A stretch of DNA of 64,000 nt from Desulfovibrio fairfieldensis. GTDB lineage: Bacteria > Desulfobacterota > Desulfovibrionia > Desulfovibrionales > Desulfovibrionaceae. Where the stretch lies: assembly GCF_001553605.1 (NCBI RefSeq), contig NZ_CP014229.1:289001-353000 (forward strand), given 5' to 3'. The notes beneath the pieces were generated by a model. It had not been told where the DNA came from. It saw only the letters and a list, made by a program, of their open reading frames with translations, and did no database searches. A program made the position numbers and the translations under genes. Positions 1-9,000 of the stretch are shown here, piece after piece (positions within the stretch are counted from its first letter, which is position 1; every line of letters starts with the position of its first letter).

Positions 1-303
1 TGCACGGCCCTGCTGGCCTGGCTGCTGGAGCGCAAGGACGTCAGCGGCATCCATAATGTGGGCACGGGCGCGGCCCGCGGCTTCAACGACCTGGGCCGGG
101 CGGTATTTGCCGCGCTGGGGCGGGAGTGCCGCATCGACTATGTGGATATGCCGGAAACACTGCGCGGCAAGTACCAGAATTACACCCGCGCTGAAATGGA
201 CTGGCTGGCCCGCGTGGACTGTCCTCTGGGTTTCACTTCCCTGGAAGAGGGCGTGGCCGATTACGTCTGCAATTATCTTGAGAAAGATGATTCATACCTG
301 TAA
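1..303 (+). CDS. hldD: ADP-L-glycero-D-manno-heptose 6-epimerase, C-terminal part
   Basis: The window opens inside this gene, which is read in frame 1 and stops with TAA at 301-303. The 100 residues left carry the C-terminal signature of the HldD/RfaD family: an IHNVGTG stretch, then [14 protein letters not shown], then an [14 protein letters not shown] end. HldD is a cytoplasmic SDR-fold, NADP-dependent epimerase that makes the heptose precursor of lipopolysaccharide inner core, so the organism is Gram-negative. The Rossmann and catalytic parts lie outside the window. Another extended SDR sugar epimerase is possible, but the YQNYT motif favours HldD. Confidence 0.8.
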   Translation, partial: CTALLAWLLERKDVSGIHNVGTGAARGFNDLGRAVFAALGRECRIDYVDMPETLRGKYQNYTRAEMDWLARVDCPLGFTSLEEGVADYVCNYLEKDDSYL

Positions 304-440
304 GCCAATCGGGGAAATCTGCCGATATAAGAAGAAGCTCTCCGAACATGCGGTCAGCTGGTCGCGTGCCGGAAAAACGCGCCCTATGCGCTGGACTGGG
401 TCGCCCCTTGGTCCGGGTTTTTCAGAAGTGGAGGAGAAGC

Positions 441-2468
441 ATGCGTTTGCCTATTGCGGGGAAAATCATCACGCTCGTGGTTGTGGCCGTGGCCCTGTCC
501 TGCACGGCCGTTCTTCTGACGACCATGCGCCTTCTGGAGCCTCCCCTGGATGCCAGCATCGACGCCACCACGCAACTGGCCAAGGCGACCACGGACGCCA
601 CCTACAACGCCAGCAGCGAAAAATTTCTGCAAGAAGCCCGGCTCATCGCCGGGAATCCCGCCCTGGTTGAGGCCGTGGCGCGGCGTGATCATGCCGCTGC
701 CGCCGCGCTCGGCAAAGAACTGATGGACATGGCCGGATCAGAATTCATCACCATCACCGATGAAAAAGGCATTGTGGTCGGTCGGGGCCATTCCCCGAAA
801 TACGGCGATGACGTCAACAATCAGGAAACCGTGGCCGCGGGCCGCAAAGGCGAGTCCGTGGTGGGCATCGTGGCGGGCACTGTGGTGCCCTTCACCCTGC
901 GCGCCGGTGCGCCCCTGGTCCACGAGGGCAAGGTAGTGGGCACCGTGGGTATCGGCATTTCCCTGGCCAGTGAAGCCTATGTGGACAGGCTGAAAAAGGA
1001 AACCGGCCTGGAAGCGACCATTTTCAAAGGCGACATCCGCGCCATGACCACGCTGATCCGGGACGGCAAGCGGCTGATCGGCACCAAACTGCAAAATACC
1101 GCCGTCTCCGAAGCCGTGCTGCAACGCGGCGAGACCGTCTCCGGCGAGCTGCAGTTGCTGGGCAGGCCGTATAGTGTCGTCTACTGGCCCATTCTGAACA
1201 TGGCGGGCAAGCCGGTGGGCATGTGGTTCACCGGGCAGCCGCTGGACACGGTCGTGCAGGCGCGGCGGGAAGCCCTGCGCAACGCTCTGCTGGCGGCCCT
1301 GGGCATCACCCTGGTCTTTGCGCTGGTGGCCTTTGTCATAGGCAGGATGCTGGCCTCGCCCGTCAAGCGCATCACCGCCTTTGCCGAAACCGTGGCCGGC
1401 GGCGATCTGGACGCGCCTCTCTCGGTGCGGGCGCGGGATGAAACCGGCAGGCTGGCCGGGTCTCTGCACACCATGGTGGGTACGCTCAAGGCCCGCATCG
1501 CCGAGGCCCGCGAACAGTCGGAGCTGGCCCAAAAAGAAACCGCCAGGGCCCAGGAAGCCGTGCAAATGGCGGAAGAGGCCCGCCATAAGGCCGAAAATGC
1601 CCGGCGCGAAGGCATGCTGGCAGCCGCCGGACAGCTGGAGGGCGTGGTGGGCGTGGTCGGCTCGGTGGCCGCCGGGCTCTCCGCCCAGATTGAACAATCC
1701 CAGCGCGGCGCGGCGGAACAGGCCTCCAGGGTCACGGAAACCGTCACGGCCATGGAGGAAATGAACACCACCGTGGCCGAAGTGGCCCAAAACGCGGGGG
1801 CCGCCTCGGAAGCCTCCGCGGCCACCCGGCAGAAGGCCGAGGCCGGGGCGGAAGTGGTTTCGCGGGCCGTGGACAGCATCCACCGGGTGGGTGAACAATC
1901 CCTGAAGCTCAAGGACGACATGCGCGCCCTTGCGGAACAGGCCCGGTCCATTGACCGGATCATGGGCGTGATTTCGGACATTGCGGACCAGACCAACCTT
2001 CTGGCCCTGAACGCGGCCATTGAAGCGGCCCGCGCGGGTGATGCCGGGCGCGGCTTCGCCGTGGTGGCCGACGAGGTGCGCAAGCTGGCCGAAAAAACCA
2101 TGGCCTCCACCACGGATGTGGGCGACGCCATCAAGGCCATTCAGCAGAGCGCCGGTCAGAGTGCGGAACAGGTGGATATCGCCGTGCGGATCATCGACGA
2201 GGCCACGGAGTTCGCGGGCAAGTCCGGCGAAGCCCTGCAGCGGATCGTGGAGATGGCTGATTCCACAGCCGACCAGGTGCGGGCCATTGCCACGGCCTCG
2301 GAGCAGCAGTCCGCCTCCAGCGAGGAAATCAACCGTTCCATCATTCAGGTCAACGCCATTGCAGGCGATACCGCCCAGGCCATGCAAGCGGCCTCCGAAG
2401 CCGTGACCGAGCTGGCGGAACAGACGCGGGCCCTGTCCGGACTGATCGAGAAAATGAGGAGGGAATAG
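441..2468 (+). CDS. Methyl-accepting chemotaxis protein, Cache sensor
   Basis: A transmembrane chemoreceptor of 675 residues. The open frame runs upstream to 348, but I place the start at 441 because GGAGGAG lies just before that ATG and the protein then begins directly with a transmembrane helix (about residues 7-29). A periplasmic Cache-like region follows (about 35-280), then a second helix (about 283-303), a HAMP linker (about 304-360), a coiled coil, and the MCP signalling hairpin, whose tip contains [19 protein letters not shown]. The signalling tip binds CheA/CheW in this family. There is no CheR-binding pentapeptide at the C-terminus. The second MCP begins 50 bp downstream. The ligand cannot be told from the sequence. 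Confidence 0.92.
   Translation: MRLPIAGKIITLVVVAVALSCTAVLLTTMRLLEPPLDASIDATTQLAKATTDATYNASSEKFLQEARLIAGNPALVEAVARRDHAAAAALGKELMDMAGSEFITITDEKGIVVGRGHSPKYGDDVNNQETVAAGRKGESVVGIVAGTVVPFTLRAGAPLVHEGKVVGTVGIGISLASEAYVDRLKKETGLEATIFKGDIRAMTTLIRDGKRLIGTKLQNTAVSEAVLQRGETVSGELQLLGRPYSVVYWPILNMAGKPVGMWFTGQPLDTVVQARREALRNALLAALGITLVFALVAFVIGRMLASPVKRITAFAETVAGGDLDAPLSVRARDETGRLAGSLHTMVGTLKARIAEAREQSELAQKETARAQEAVQMAEEARHKAENARREGMLAAAGQLEGVVGVVGSVAAGLSAQIEQSQRGAAEQASRVTETVTAMEEMNTTVAEVAQNAGAASEASAATRQKAEAGAEVVSRAVDSIHRVGEQSLKLKDDMRALAEQARSIDRIMGVISDIADQTNLLALNAAIEAARAGDAGRGFAVVADEVRKLAEKTMASTTDVGDAIKAIQQSAGQSAEQVDIAVRIIDEATEFAGKSGEALQRIVEMADSTADQVRAIATASEQQSASSEEINRSIIQVNAIAGDTAQAMQAASEAVTELAEQTRALSGLIEKMRRE
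1501..2462 (+). repeat. MCP signalling-domain repeat, copy 1
   Basis: This stretch encodes the coiled coil and signalling domain of the first MCP. It is nearly identical, base for base, to 3642-4603, with scattered substitutions and no visible gap. Confidence 0.85.
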
Positions 2469-2518
2469 ACTATCCCGTGGGAAGTTGGAGCATCTAAAAT
2501 CACACACGGGGGAGTCGT

Positions 2519-4609
2519 ATGACAATCAGAACACGATTTTTGTTGGCTTTTATTGGGACCATCCTGCTCATTGCCGGCGGGGTTATCAGCTATGTGGCCG
2601 TACAGATGCGCGACGACGCGGAAAGTTATTACATTTCCTCCTCCAGCGTGGAATTGCGCCTGATGAACGATTATATCGAGGAGTTTCTGAAGACGGCCAT
2701 CAATAATGCGGCCATAGCCGCCAAGGATGCCGAATTTGCCGGGGCCGGGGGCATTTTTCCCCGTTACGTGGAAAAGGATGTTGAAACCGTTTTTCGTGTG
2801 GCGGATCTGAGCCCGGAGGCGCGGCACCTGATGGAACCGCTGTCGCGCCTTGACAAGGATTACGACAGCTATGTGGAAGTGTACGCCGGTTTTGCCGACG
2901 GCAGTCTGGTCACGACCCTGGACGGCCTGAAGTTTCCCGCCCATTTCGACATGAGCAAGCGCCCCTGGTATGTGGCGCGCGCCGGAGCCGCCGAGGACGT
3001 GGGGCTGGCCGGAGCCTATACCTCCATGTCCGGGGAAACGGTTTTCGCCATTACGCACAAGATAAAGGATGCGCAGGGCAGGCTGGCGGGCGTGCTGGGC
3101 ATAGATGTGACCTTGAAGCTGCTTGCGGACAAGTTTGCGGAACTGAGCAAGGGCGACAACGGATATTTCGTGCTTATCGAAAACACCGGCAAGATCCTGT
3201 GCGAACCCGCGCATCCGGCTTTGGTGGGCAAGGTGCTGGGCAAAGACGTCAATGATGCGGGCATGCTGCGGGTCTTTGGCACCGACAAGGGCGTGGTGCG
3301 CCTGACCGTGGACGGCGAGGCCATCCAAGCCAACGTTATCACCAACTCTTTCGGCTGGAAGCTGGTCTCCGTGCAGAGCGATGCGGCCATCTACGCCCGC
3401 AGCAACGCCACTGTGCGGGCTGTGGCCCTGATTACCCTGACCCTGGCCCTGCTGGCCCTGGCCGGGGCGGTCTGGGTCGCCCGTTCGGTCAGCAGGCCCC
3501 TGGCGCGCATCGTCGAGACCTCCAGGGAGATTTCGGCTGGCAATCTGGACGCGCGGCTTGACCCCAAAGACTATTACGGCGAGTTGTTCCAATTGCAGGA
3601 GGTTCTGAGCGACATGGTGGCGACGCTCAAGCAGCGCCTCGCCGAGGCCCGCGAACAGTCGGATCTGGCCAAAACGGAAACCGCCAGGGCCCAGGAAGCC
3701 GTGCAAATGGCGGAAGAGGCCCGCCATAAGGCCGAAAATGCCCGGCGTGAGGGCATGCTGGCCGCCGCCGGGCAGCTGGAAGGCGTGGTGGGCGTGGTGG
3801 GCTCGGTGGTTGCCGGGCTCTCCGCCCAGATTGAACGATCCGAGCGCGGCGCGGCGGAACAGGCCTCCCGGGTGACGGAAACCGTCACCGCCATGGAGGA
3901 AATGAACGCTACTGTGACCGAAGTGGCCCGGAACGCGGGCACCGCCTCGGAAGTCTCCGCGGCCACCCGGCAGAAGGCCGAGGCCGGAGCGGAAGTGGTT
4001 TCGCGGGCCGTGGGCAGCATCCACCGGGTGGGGGAGCAGTCCCTGAAGCTCAAGGACGACATGCGCGCCCTTGCGGAACAGGCCCGGTCCATTGACCGGA
4101 TCATGGGCGTGATTTCAGATATTGCGGACCAGACCAATCTGCTGGCCCTGAACGCGGCCATTGAAGCGGCCCGCGCGGGCGATGCCGGGCGCGGCTTCGC
4201 CGTGGTGGCGGACGAGGTGCGCAAGCTGGCTGAAAAGACCATGGCCTCCACCACGGATGTGGGCAACGCCATCAAGGCCATCCAGCAGAGCGCCGGTCAG
4301 AGCGCGGAACAGGTGGATATTGCCGTGCGGATCATCGACGAGGCCACGGAGTTCGCGGGCAAGTCCGGCGAAGCCCTGCAGCAGATCGTGGAGATGGCCG
4401 ATTCCACGGCCGACCAGGTGCGGACCATTGCCACGGCCTCGGAGCAGCAGTCCGCCTCCAGTGAGGAAATCAGCCGCTCTATCAGCCATGTCAACGCCAT
4501 CGCAGGCGACACCGCCCAAGCCATGCAAGCGGCCGCCGGCGCTGTGACGGACCTGGCGGAACAGACGCGGGCCCTGAGCGGATTGATTGAAAACATGAAG
4601 AAGAGCTGA
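2519..4609 (+). CDS. Methyl-accepting chemotaxis protein, dCache sensor
   Basis: A chemoreceptor of 696 residues whose ATG follows a GGGGGAG ribosome binding site. Order: N-terminal membrane helix (about 7-28), a periplasmic double-Cache-like sensor (about 30-295, with the typical RPWYVARA and GVLGIDVTL stretches), a second helix (about 299-322), HAMP, coiled coil and MCP signalling domain. The sensor is unrelated in detail to that of the preceding MCP, yet the HAMP-distal half is nearly identical to it at the DNA level. The two genes therefore arose by tandem duplication, domain swapping or gene conversion. They are probably co-transcribed and end at a strong terminator at 4651. Confidence 0.93.
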   Translation: MTIRTRFLLAFIGTILLIAGGVISYVAVQMRDDAESYYISSSSVELRLMNDYIEEFLKTAINNAAIAAKDAEFAGAGGIFPRYVEKDVETVFRVADLSPEARHLMEPLSRLDKDYDSYVEVYAGFADGSLVTTLDGLKFPAHFDMSKRPWYVARAGAAEDVGLAGAYTSMSGETVFAITHKIKDAQGRLAGVLGIDVTLKLLADKFAELSKGDNGYFVLIENTGKILCEPAHPALVGKVLGKDVNDAGMLRVFGTDKGVVRLTVDGEAIQANVITNSFGWKLVSVQSDAAIYARSNATVRAVALITLTLALLALAGAVWVARSVSRPLARIVETSREISAGNLDARLDPKDYYGELFQLQEVLSDMVATLKQRLAEAREQSDLAKTETARAQEAVQMAEEARHKAENARREGMLAAAGQLEGVVGVVGSVVAGLSAQIERSERGAAEQASRVTETVTAMEEMNATVTEVARNAGTASEVSAATRQKAEAGAEVVSRAVGSIHRVGEQSLKLKDDMRALAEQARSIDRIMGVISDIADQTNLLALNAAIEAARAGDAGRGFAVVADEVRKLAEKTMASTTDVGNAIKAIQQSAGQSAEQVDIAVRIIDEATEFAGKSGEALQQIVEMADSTADQVRTIATASEQQSASSEEISRSISHVNAIAGDTAQAMQAAAGAVTDLAEQTRALSGLIENMKKS
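3642..4603 (+). repeat. MCP signalling-domain repeat, copy 2
   Basis: Second copy of the repeat at 1501-2462, inside the second MCP. Upstream of it the two genes no longer resemble each other, so the similarity stops at a domain boundary. Confidence 0.85.
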
Positions 4610-4650
4610 GCGGCCGGACCGTTCCGTCCGATTTTTCAGCCGGATGACAA

Positions 4651-4680
4651 GGGGGGAGCGCCAACGGCGCTCCCCCCTTT
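4651..4680 (+). terminator. Rho-independent terminator after the tandem MCPs
   Basis: GGGGGGAGCG and CGCTCCCCCC pair around a short CAACGG-type loop and are followed by TTT. It sits 41 bp after the second MCP and faces the convergent HxlR gene. Confidence 0.85.
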
Positions 4681-4713
4681 CGCATTGCCTGACGCCGCTT
4701 GTCGCGGCCGATC

Positions 4714-5118
4714 TCAGACGCTCTTTTCCTGTGGGCTTTTGCCCTCCGCCTCCTGCTTCAGCAGGTAGCCCTTGCCCCAGGCGGACATGGCCTTCAGAAC
4801 CGGTTCCATGCTCCTGCCGAAATCCGTCAGCGAATATTCCACCCTGGGCGGGACGACGGGAAAGACTTCCCGTCGCACCAGACCGTCCCTTTCCAGTTCG
4901 CGCAGTTGCTGGGTCAGCATTTTGGGCGTTGCGCACGGTATTGCCCTGCGCAACTGTGAAAAGCGCAACGTCCCGGTAATGAGCTTGTAGAGAACCAGGG
5001 ATTTATACTTCCCGCCGATGATATCCACGGTGGCTTCCACCGGACAGTGCCGTTCCACCGGAACCGGCGTTCCCGGTTTTTTCCCGCTGCCGTGGCTGTC
5101 CGCGTCGTCTTGCGCCAT
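4714..5118 (-). CDS. HxlR-family transcriptional regulator
   Basis: A 134-residue winged-helix regulator. The HxlR core is clear: CPVEATVDIIGGKYKSLVLY around residues 25-45, then RFSQLRRAIPCATPKMLTQQL (helix-turn-helix) and VEYSLTDFGRS (wing and last helix). Cys25, before the first helix, is the position used for thiol sensing by several HxlR/DUF24 proteins such as YodB and HypR, so redox or electrophile sensing is plausible but unproven. The ATG follows AAGGAT. It is divergent from the metallo-hydrolase gene at 5253, and a GGTA-N5-TACC palindrome lies 17 bp upstream of its start. It probably controls itself and that neighbour. Confidence 0.88.
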   Translation of the reverse strand: MAQDDADSHGSGKKPGTPVPVERHCPVEATVDIIGGKYKSLVLYKLITGTLRFSQLRRAIPCATPKMLTQQLRELERDGLVRREVFPVVPPRVEYSLTDFGRSMEPVLKAMSAWGKGYLLKQEAEGKSPQEKSV

Positions 5119-5134
5119 CTTCAGTATCCTTTCA

Positions 5135-5147
5135 GGTACTATATACC
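5135..5147. promoter_or_regulatory. Candidate HxlR operator
   Basis: The sequence GGTACTATATACC is a near-perfect dyad (GGTA, five-base centre, TACC) between the divergent HxlR and hydrolase genes. Its size and AT-rich centre fit HxlR/YodB-type operators, but the assignment rests only on position and symmetry. Confidence 0.4.
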
Positions 5148-5252
5148 AAAAAAGTGCGTTCTTGCTCTAAATATACGTATGGTTCTAAAACTATCCGCAA
5201 TCAAACGGAAGGCAATTGTGTTCATGAGCCATGAAAAAGCGAGGATGAGAGC

Positions 5253-6035
5253 ATGATTTTTCAACAGGTCCGCAACGCCACAAGCATTATTACCTTTGCC
5301 GGAAAGAAGTTTCTGCTGGATCCCTTTCTGGCGGACCGGGGCGCGCTTCCACCCGTGCCGTCGCCCCACAATGAAAGTCCTAATCCCCTTGTGCCCCTGC
5401 CGCTGCCCATTGAGGCCATCGTGGCTGTGGACGCGGTCGTGGTCACCCATATGCACCACTTCGATCATTTTGACGAAGCGGCCCGCAAGGCCGTTGCCAG
5501 GGACATCCCCGTCTTTGTCCAGAGCGAAAAAGAGGCTTCGGACATGCGGGCTCTGGGCTTCACCGCTGTCGCGGCTCTTACGGAAACGGGCGTCGGTTTC
5601 GGGGAGATCACGCTGTACAGAACGGATGCCCTGCACGGCCAGGGCGAAGCCGCGGCGCGCAACTACCGGGAGCGGGGTATTCCAGCCGAGGCCTGCGGCG
5701 TGGTTTTTGCCGCTCCGGGCGAGAAAACCCTGTACGCGGCCGGGGATACCCTCTGGTATGCGGGCGTGCGAGCCGCTCTGGACCGCTATCAGCCCGATGT
5801 TGTCGTGCTTAACGCCGCCGATGCCCGTTTTCATGACGGGACGCCCATCCTCATGGACGCGGACGGCCTGTACGAAGCGGCCATGGCCGCCCCTCAGGCT
5901 ACGATCATCACCGGCCATCTGGATGCGGTCAATCATGCCCGGTTGGGCCGCGCCGGACTGCGGGAATTTGTGAAAGCCAGGGGGCTCTCGGAGCGGGTGC
6001 GCATTCCCGAGGACGGGGAGGTCTGTATACTGTAA
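5253..6035 (+). CDS. Metallo-beta-lactamase-fold hydrolase
   Basis: A 260-residue cytoplasmic protein of the metal-dependent hydrolase group related to UlaG. It starts with the MBL strand pattern (FAGKKFLLDPFLADRG), has a metal-ligand loop THMHHFDHFD at residues 65-74, a later AAGDTLWYAG stretch and a C-terminal ITGHLDAVNHARLG with a ligand histidine. The ligand loop reads H-x-H-x2-D-H, one residue longer than the usual HxHxDH. The gene is divergent from the HxlR regulator and ends at a hairpin terminator. The natural substrate is not evident; lactonase, phosphodiesterase and detoxifying hydrolase are all possible. Confidence 0.82.
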   Translation: MIFQQVRNATSIITFAGKKFLLDPFLADRGALPPVPSPHNESPNPLVPLPLPIEAIVAVDAVVVTHMHHFDHFDEAARKAVARDIPVFVQSEKEASDMRALGFTAVAALTETGVGFGEITLYRTDALHGQGEAAARNYRERGIPAEACGVVFAAPGEKTLYAAGDTLWYAGVRAALDRYQPDVVVLNAADARFHDGTPILMDADGLYEAAMAAPQATIITGHLDAVNHARLGRAGLREFVKARGLSERVRIPEDGEVCIL

Positions 6036-6040
6036 AGGAA

Positions 6041-6077
6041 AAGGGGGCACGCCATGCGGCGCGCCCCCTTGCTTTTT
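6041..6077 (+). terminator. Terminator after the MBL-fold hydrolase
   Basis: Outer arms AAGGGGGC (6041-6048) and GCCCCCTT (6063-6070) enclose a smaller CGCC/GGCG stem, followed by GCTTTTT. It separates the convergent hydrolase and glucan phosphorylase genes. Confidence 0.85.
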
Positions 6078-6091
6078 GGAGGTATCCCGGC

Positions 6092-9000
6092 TCAGCCCCA
6101 GAGCACCAGCCCGGTTTCCAGGGGCGAAGCCTGACCCTTGTGCACGGGCATGACCCGGATGCCGTAGCGGTAATGTCCGTTGTGGGTGGGAATGTAGGTG
6201 GCGGAATAGTTCATGCCGTCCTCGCCGTGGTCCGCGGCGCGGGGCTCAAGGCGCAGCACCTCGGGCTTGTTGCGGAAGTTGCCGTTGGCGTAGGCGCGGC
6301 CGATGACCAGTTGCACCAGTATTTCCTCGGGCTTCATCTGGCCCAGATGCATGTGCAGGCGCACGCTGACGGGCTCGCCGCAGGTCATGGTGTTGCCGTC
6401 CGCGCCGCTGATGATGATTTCCTCCATCTTCACCGTGCCGAAGCGCGCGGGCAGGTCCTGCTGCCAGACCGCCAGATCGCGGCAGAGCGCCCAGTCGTCC
6501 TCGGCCAGCATGTCGCGGCGTTTGGCGCCCGGCATATAGGCCAGCCGGATATAGTCGTTGAGCATGCGGTTGCTGCTGTACATGGCCGTAAGGCTTTTCA
6601 GCGAGCGCTTGGACATGGCGATCCAGTTGGCGGGCAGACCGGCGTTGTTCACGTCGAAGTAGAGCGGCAGCACGGCGTTTTCCAACAGGGTGTACAGGGC
6701 GTCGGCGTCGGCATAGTCGTTCTGTTCGTCGCTGGACAGTTCGGTGGTGACCACCGGCCCGATGGTCCAGCCGTTCTGGCGGTTGTAGCCCTCGCACCAC
6801 CAGCCGTCGGAAATGCTCAAGTTGATGCCGCCATTGACCGGCAGCTTCATGCCGCTGGTGCCCGAGGCCTCGTGCGGACGGCGCGGCGTGTTCAGCCAGA
6901 TGTCGCAGCCCTGGGCCAGCAGGCGGGAAACCGCCAGGCTGTAATCCTCCATAAAGAAGATCTTGCCCAAAAAGCGCTCATCGCGGCTCATGCGCAGCAC
7001 TTCCTGAATCAGGTTTATGCCCGCCTCGTCCGCCGGGTGGGCCTTGCCCGCGAAGACCAGGCATACGGGCCGTTCGGGATTGTTCAGGATGCGCGCCAGC
7101 CGGTCCGGGTCGGCAAAGAGCAGGGTGGCCCGTTTGTAGGGCGCGAAGCGCCGGGCGAAGCCGATGAGCAAGGTATGCGGCTTGAGCAGGTTTTCCATGC
7201 TCTTGCGCTGGCCCCGGTCGAGCTTGAACTTCTGCGCAAAGGCCGGAATGCCCGCGCGCAGGGCGTCCAGCAGGTCTTCCTTCTGGGTCATGCGGGCCGA
7301 CCAGTAGGCGTCGTCCGGAATCTCGTCCACCTTGTTCCAGATCGGGGAATCCGGCCCGGCCTGGAGCCAGTCCGGCCCCAGATACTGGTTGAGGATCTCG
7401 TGCATGTGCATGCCCACATAGGAGGGCGTGTGCACGCCGTTGGTCACGTAGTCGATGGGGGTTTCGGCCAGGGGCAGGCTTTTCCAGAGCTTGTTCCACA
7501 TATGGCGCGAAACTTCGCCGTGCAGGCGGCTCACGCCGTTGGCCTTGGAGGAAAGGCGCAGGGCCAGCACGGTCATTTCAAAGGACTGGCTGTTGCCGCC
7601 CTCCATCTGGCCGAGCTGGGCGAACTGCTGCCAGGAAAGGCCGAGCTTGGAGGCGACGCCGCCGAAATAGCGGCCCATAAGGTCCAGGGAAAAGGCCTCG
7701 TTGCCCGCAGCCACCGGCGTGTGCGTGGTGAACACGGTATTGGAGCGCACCCGCACCGTGGCCTCCGCATAGCTCATGCCCATGATCATGCATTCCTGCA
7801 GGCGTTCGATGACCATGAAGGCCGAGTGTCCCTCGTTCATGTGATACACGTGGGGAGCAAGGCCCAGAGTGCGGATCAAGCGCATGCCGCCGATGCCCAG
7901 GAGCATTTCCTGAAGCAGGCGGATCTCGCGGTTGGCCTCGTAAAGGCGGTCCGTGATCTTGCGGTCTTCCTCGGTGTTGCGGCGGGTATCCGTGTCCATG
8001 AGATAGAGGGCCACGCGTCCCACCTGCATTTTCCAGACCCGGGCGAAGAGAATCCGCCCGGGCAGCTCCAGCTGCACAAAGACGGGTTCCCCGCTGTCGT
8101 CGTAGACCAGTTTGACCGGCAGCTGCGCGAAGTTGTTCATGGGATACTGGGCTACCTGGCGGCCGTCGGCGTCGATTTCCTGCTTGAAGTAGCCGTTTTT
8201 GTAGAGCAGGCCGATGCCGAAAAGGGGCACGGCCATGTCCGAGGCGGATTTGAGATGGTCGCCGGACAACACGCCCAGGCCCCCGGAATAAATGGGCACG
8301 GACTCATTGATGCCGTATTCCGTGGAAAAATAGGCGACAGGGTGTTCCGGCGTCACATGCTCGCTGAGCACGCGCAGGGGCTCGGCCATGTAGGCGTCGA
8401 ATTCGGCCAACACCTCGTCGTAGAGGCGCATGTATTCCTCATTGTAAATGAGGTAGTTGAGGCGTTCCGGATCGGCCTCTTCCAGCACCCGGATGGGGTT
8501 GCGGCATTCGCTCCAGAGCTGGGGATTGATGGCCATGAACAGGGCTTTGGCCTTGTCGTGCCAGCACCACCAGAGATTGGTGGAAAGGTCGCGCAGGCGC
8601 GCCAGGGCCTTGGGCACTTCGGCCACGGCCATGATGGGCCGCAGAAAGGGGGTGGCCGAAGACGAGGCCGTGAGAATGCGGTTCAGGCTTTCCCGGCCGT
8701 TGCCGGAGCGGTCGATGCGCGTGTCGGCCTTTTCCAGCGCAAGCTGGAAGGCCTCGATATAGTGGGTGAAGAAATAGCGCCAGGAAGTCTGCTCGGCCAG
8801 GGCGCGGGCGTTTTTGCGCCAGACGGCCAGATTTTCCCGGGGCGCGGCCGCGGCCTGGAGCACACGCTCGTGCAGGGCCGCCGCGCCCTGTTCAAAGTTG
8901 GTGCCGCGCCGGGGCATCACGTGCACGCCGGGGCGCGCTTCGGTTTCCTTCTGGGCGAACTGGCGCGCCCACATGCCGAAACCGGAGAGGTCCGTGGTCA

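Noticed and set aside
738-2525. Long minus-strand frames opposite the tandem MCPs (similar ones lie at 2345-4024 and 36765-39152)
   Set aside because: They mirror highly biased coding DNA and have low-complexity Gly/His-rich translations with no ribosome binding site.
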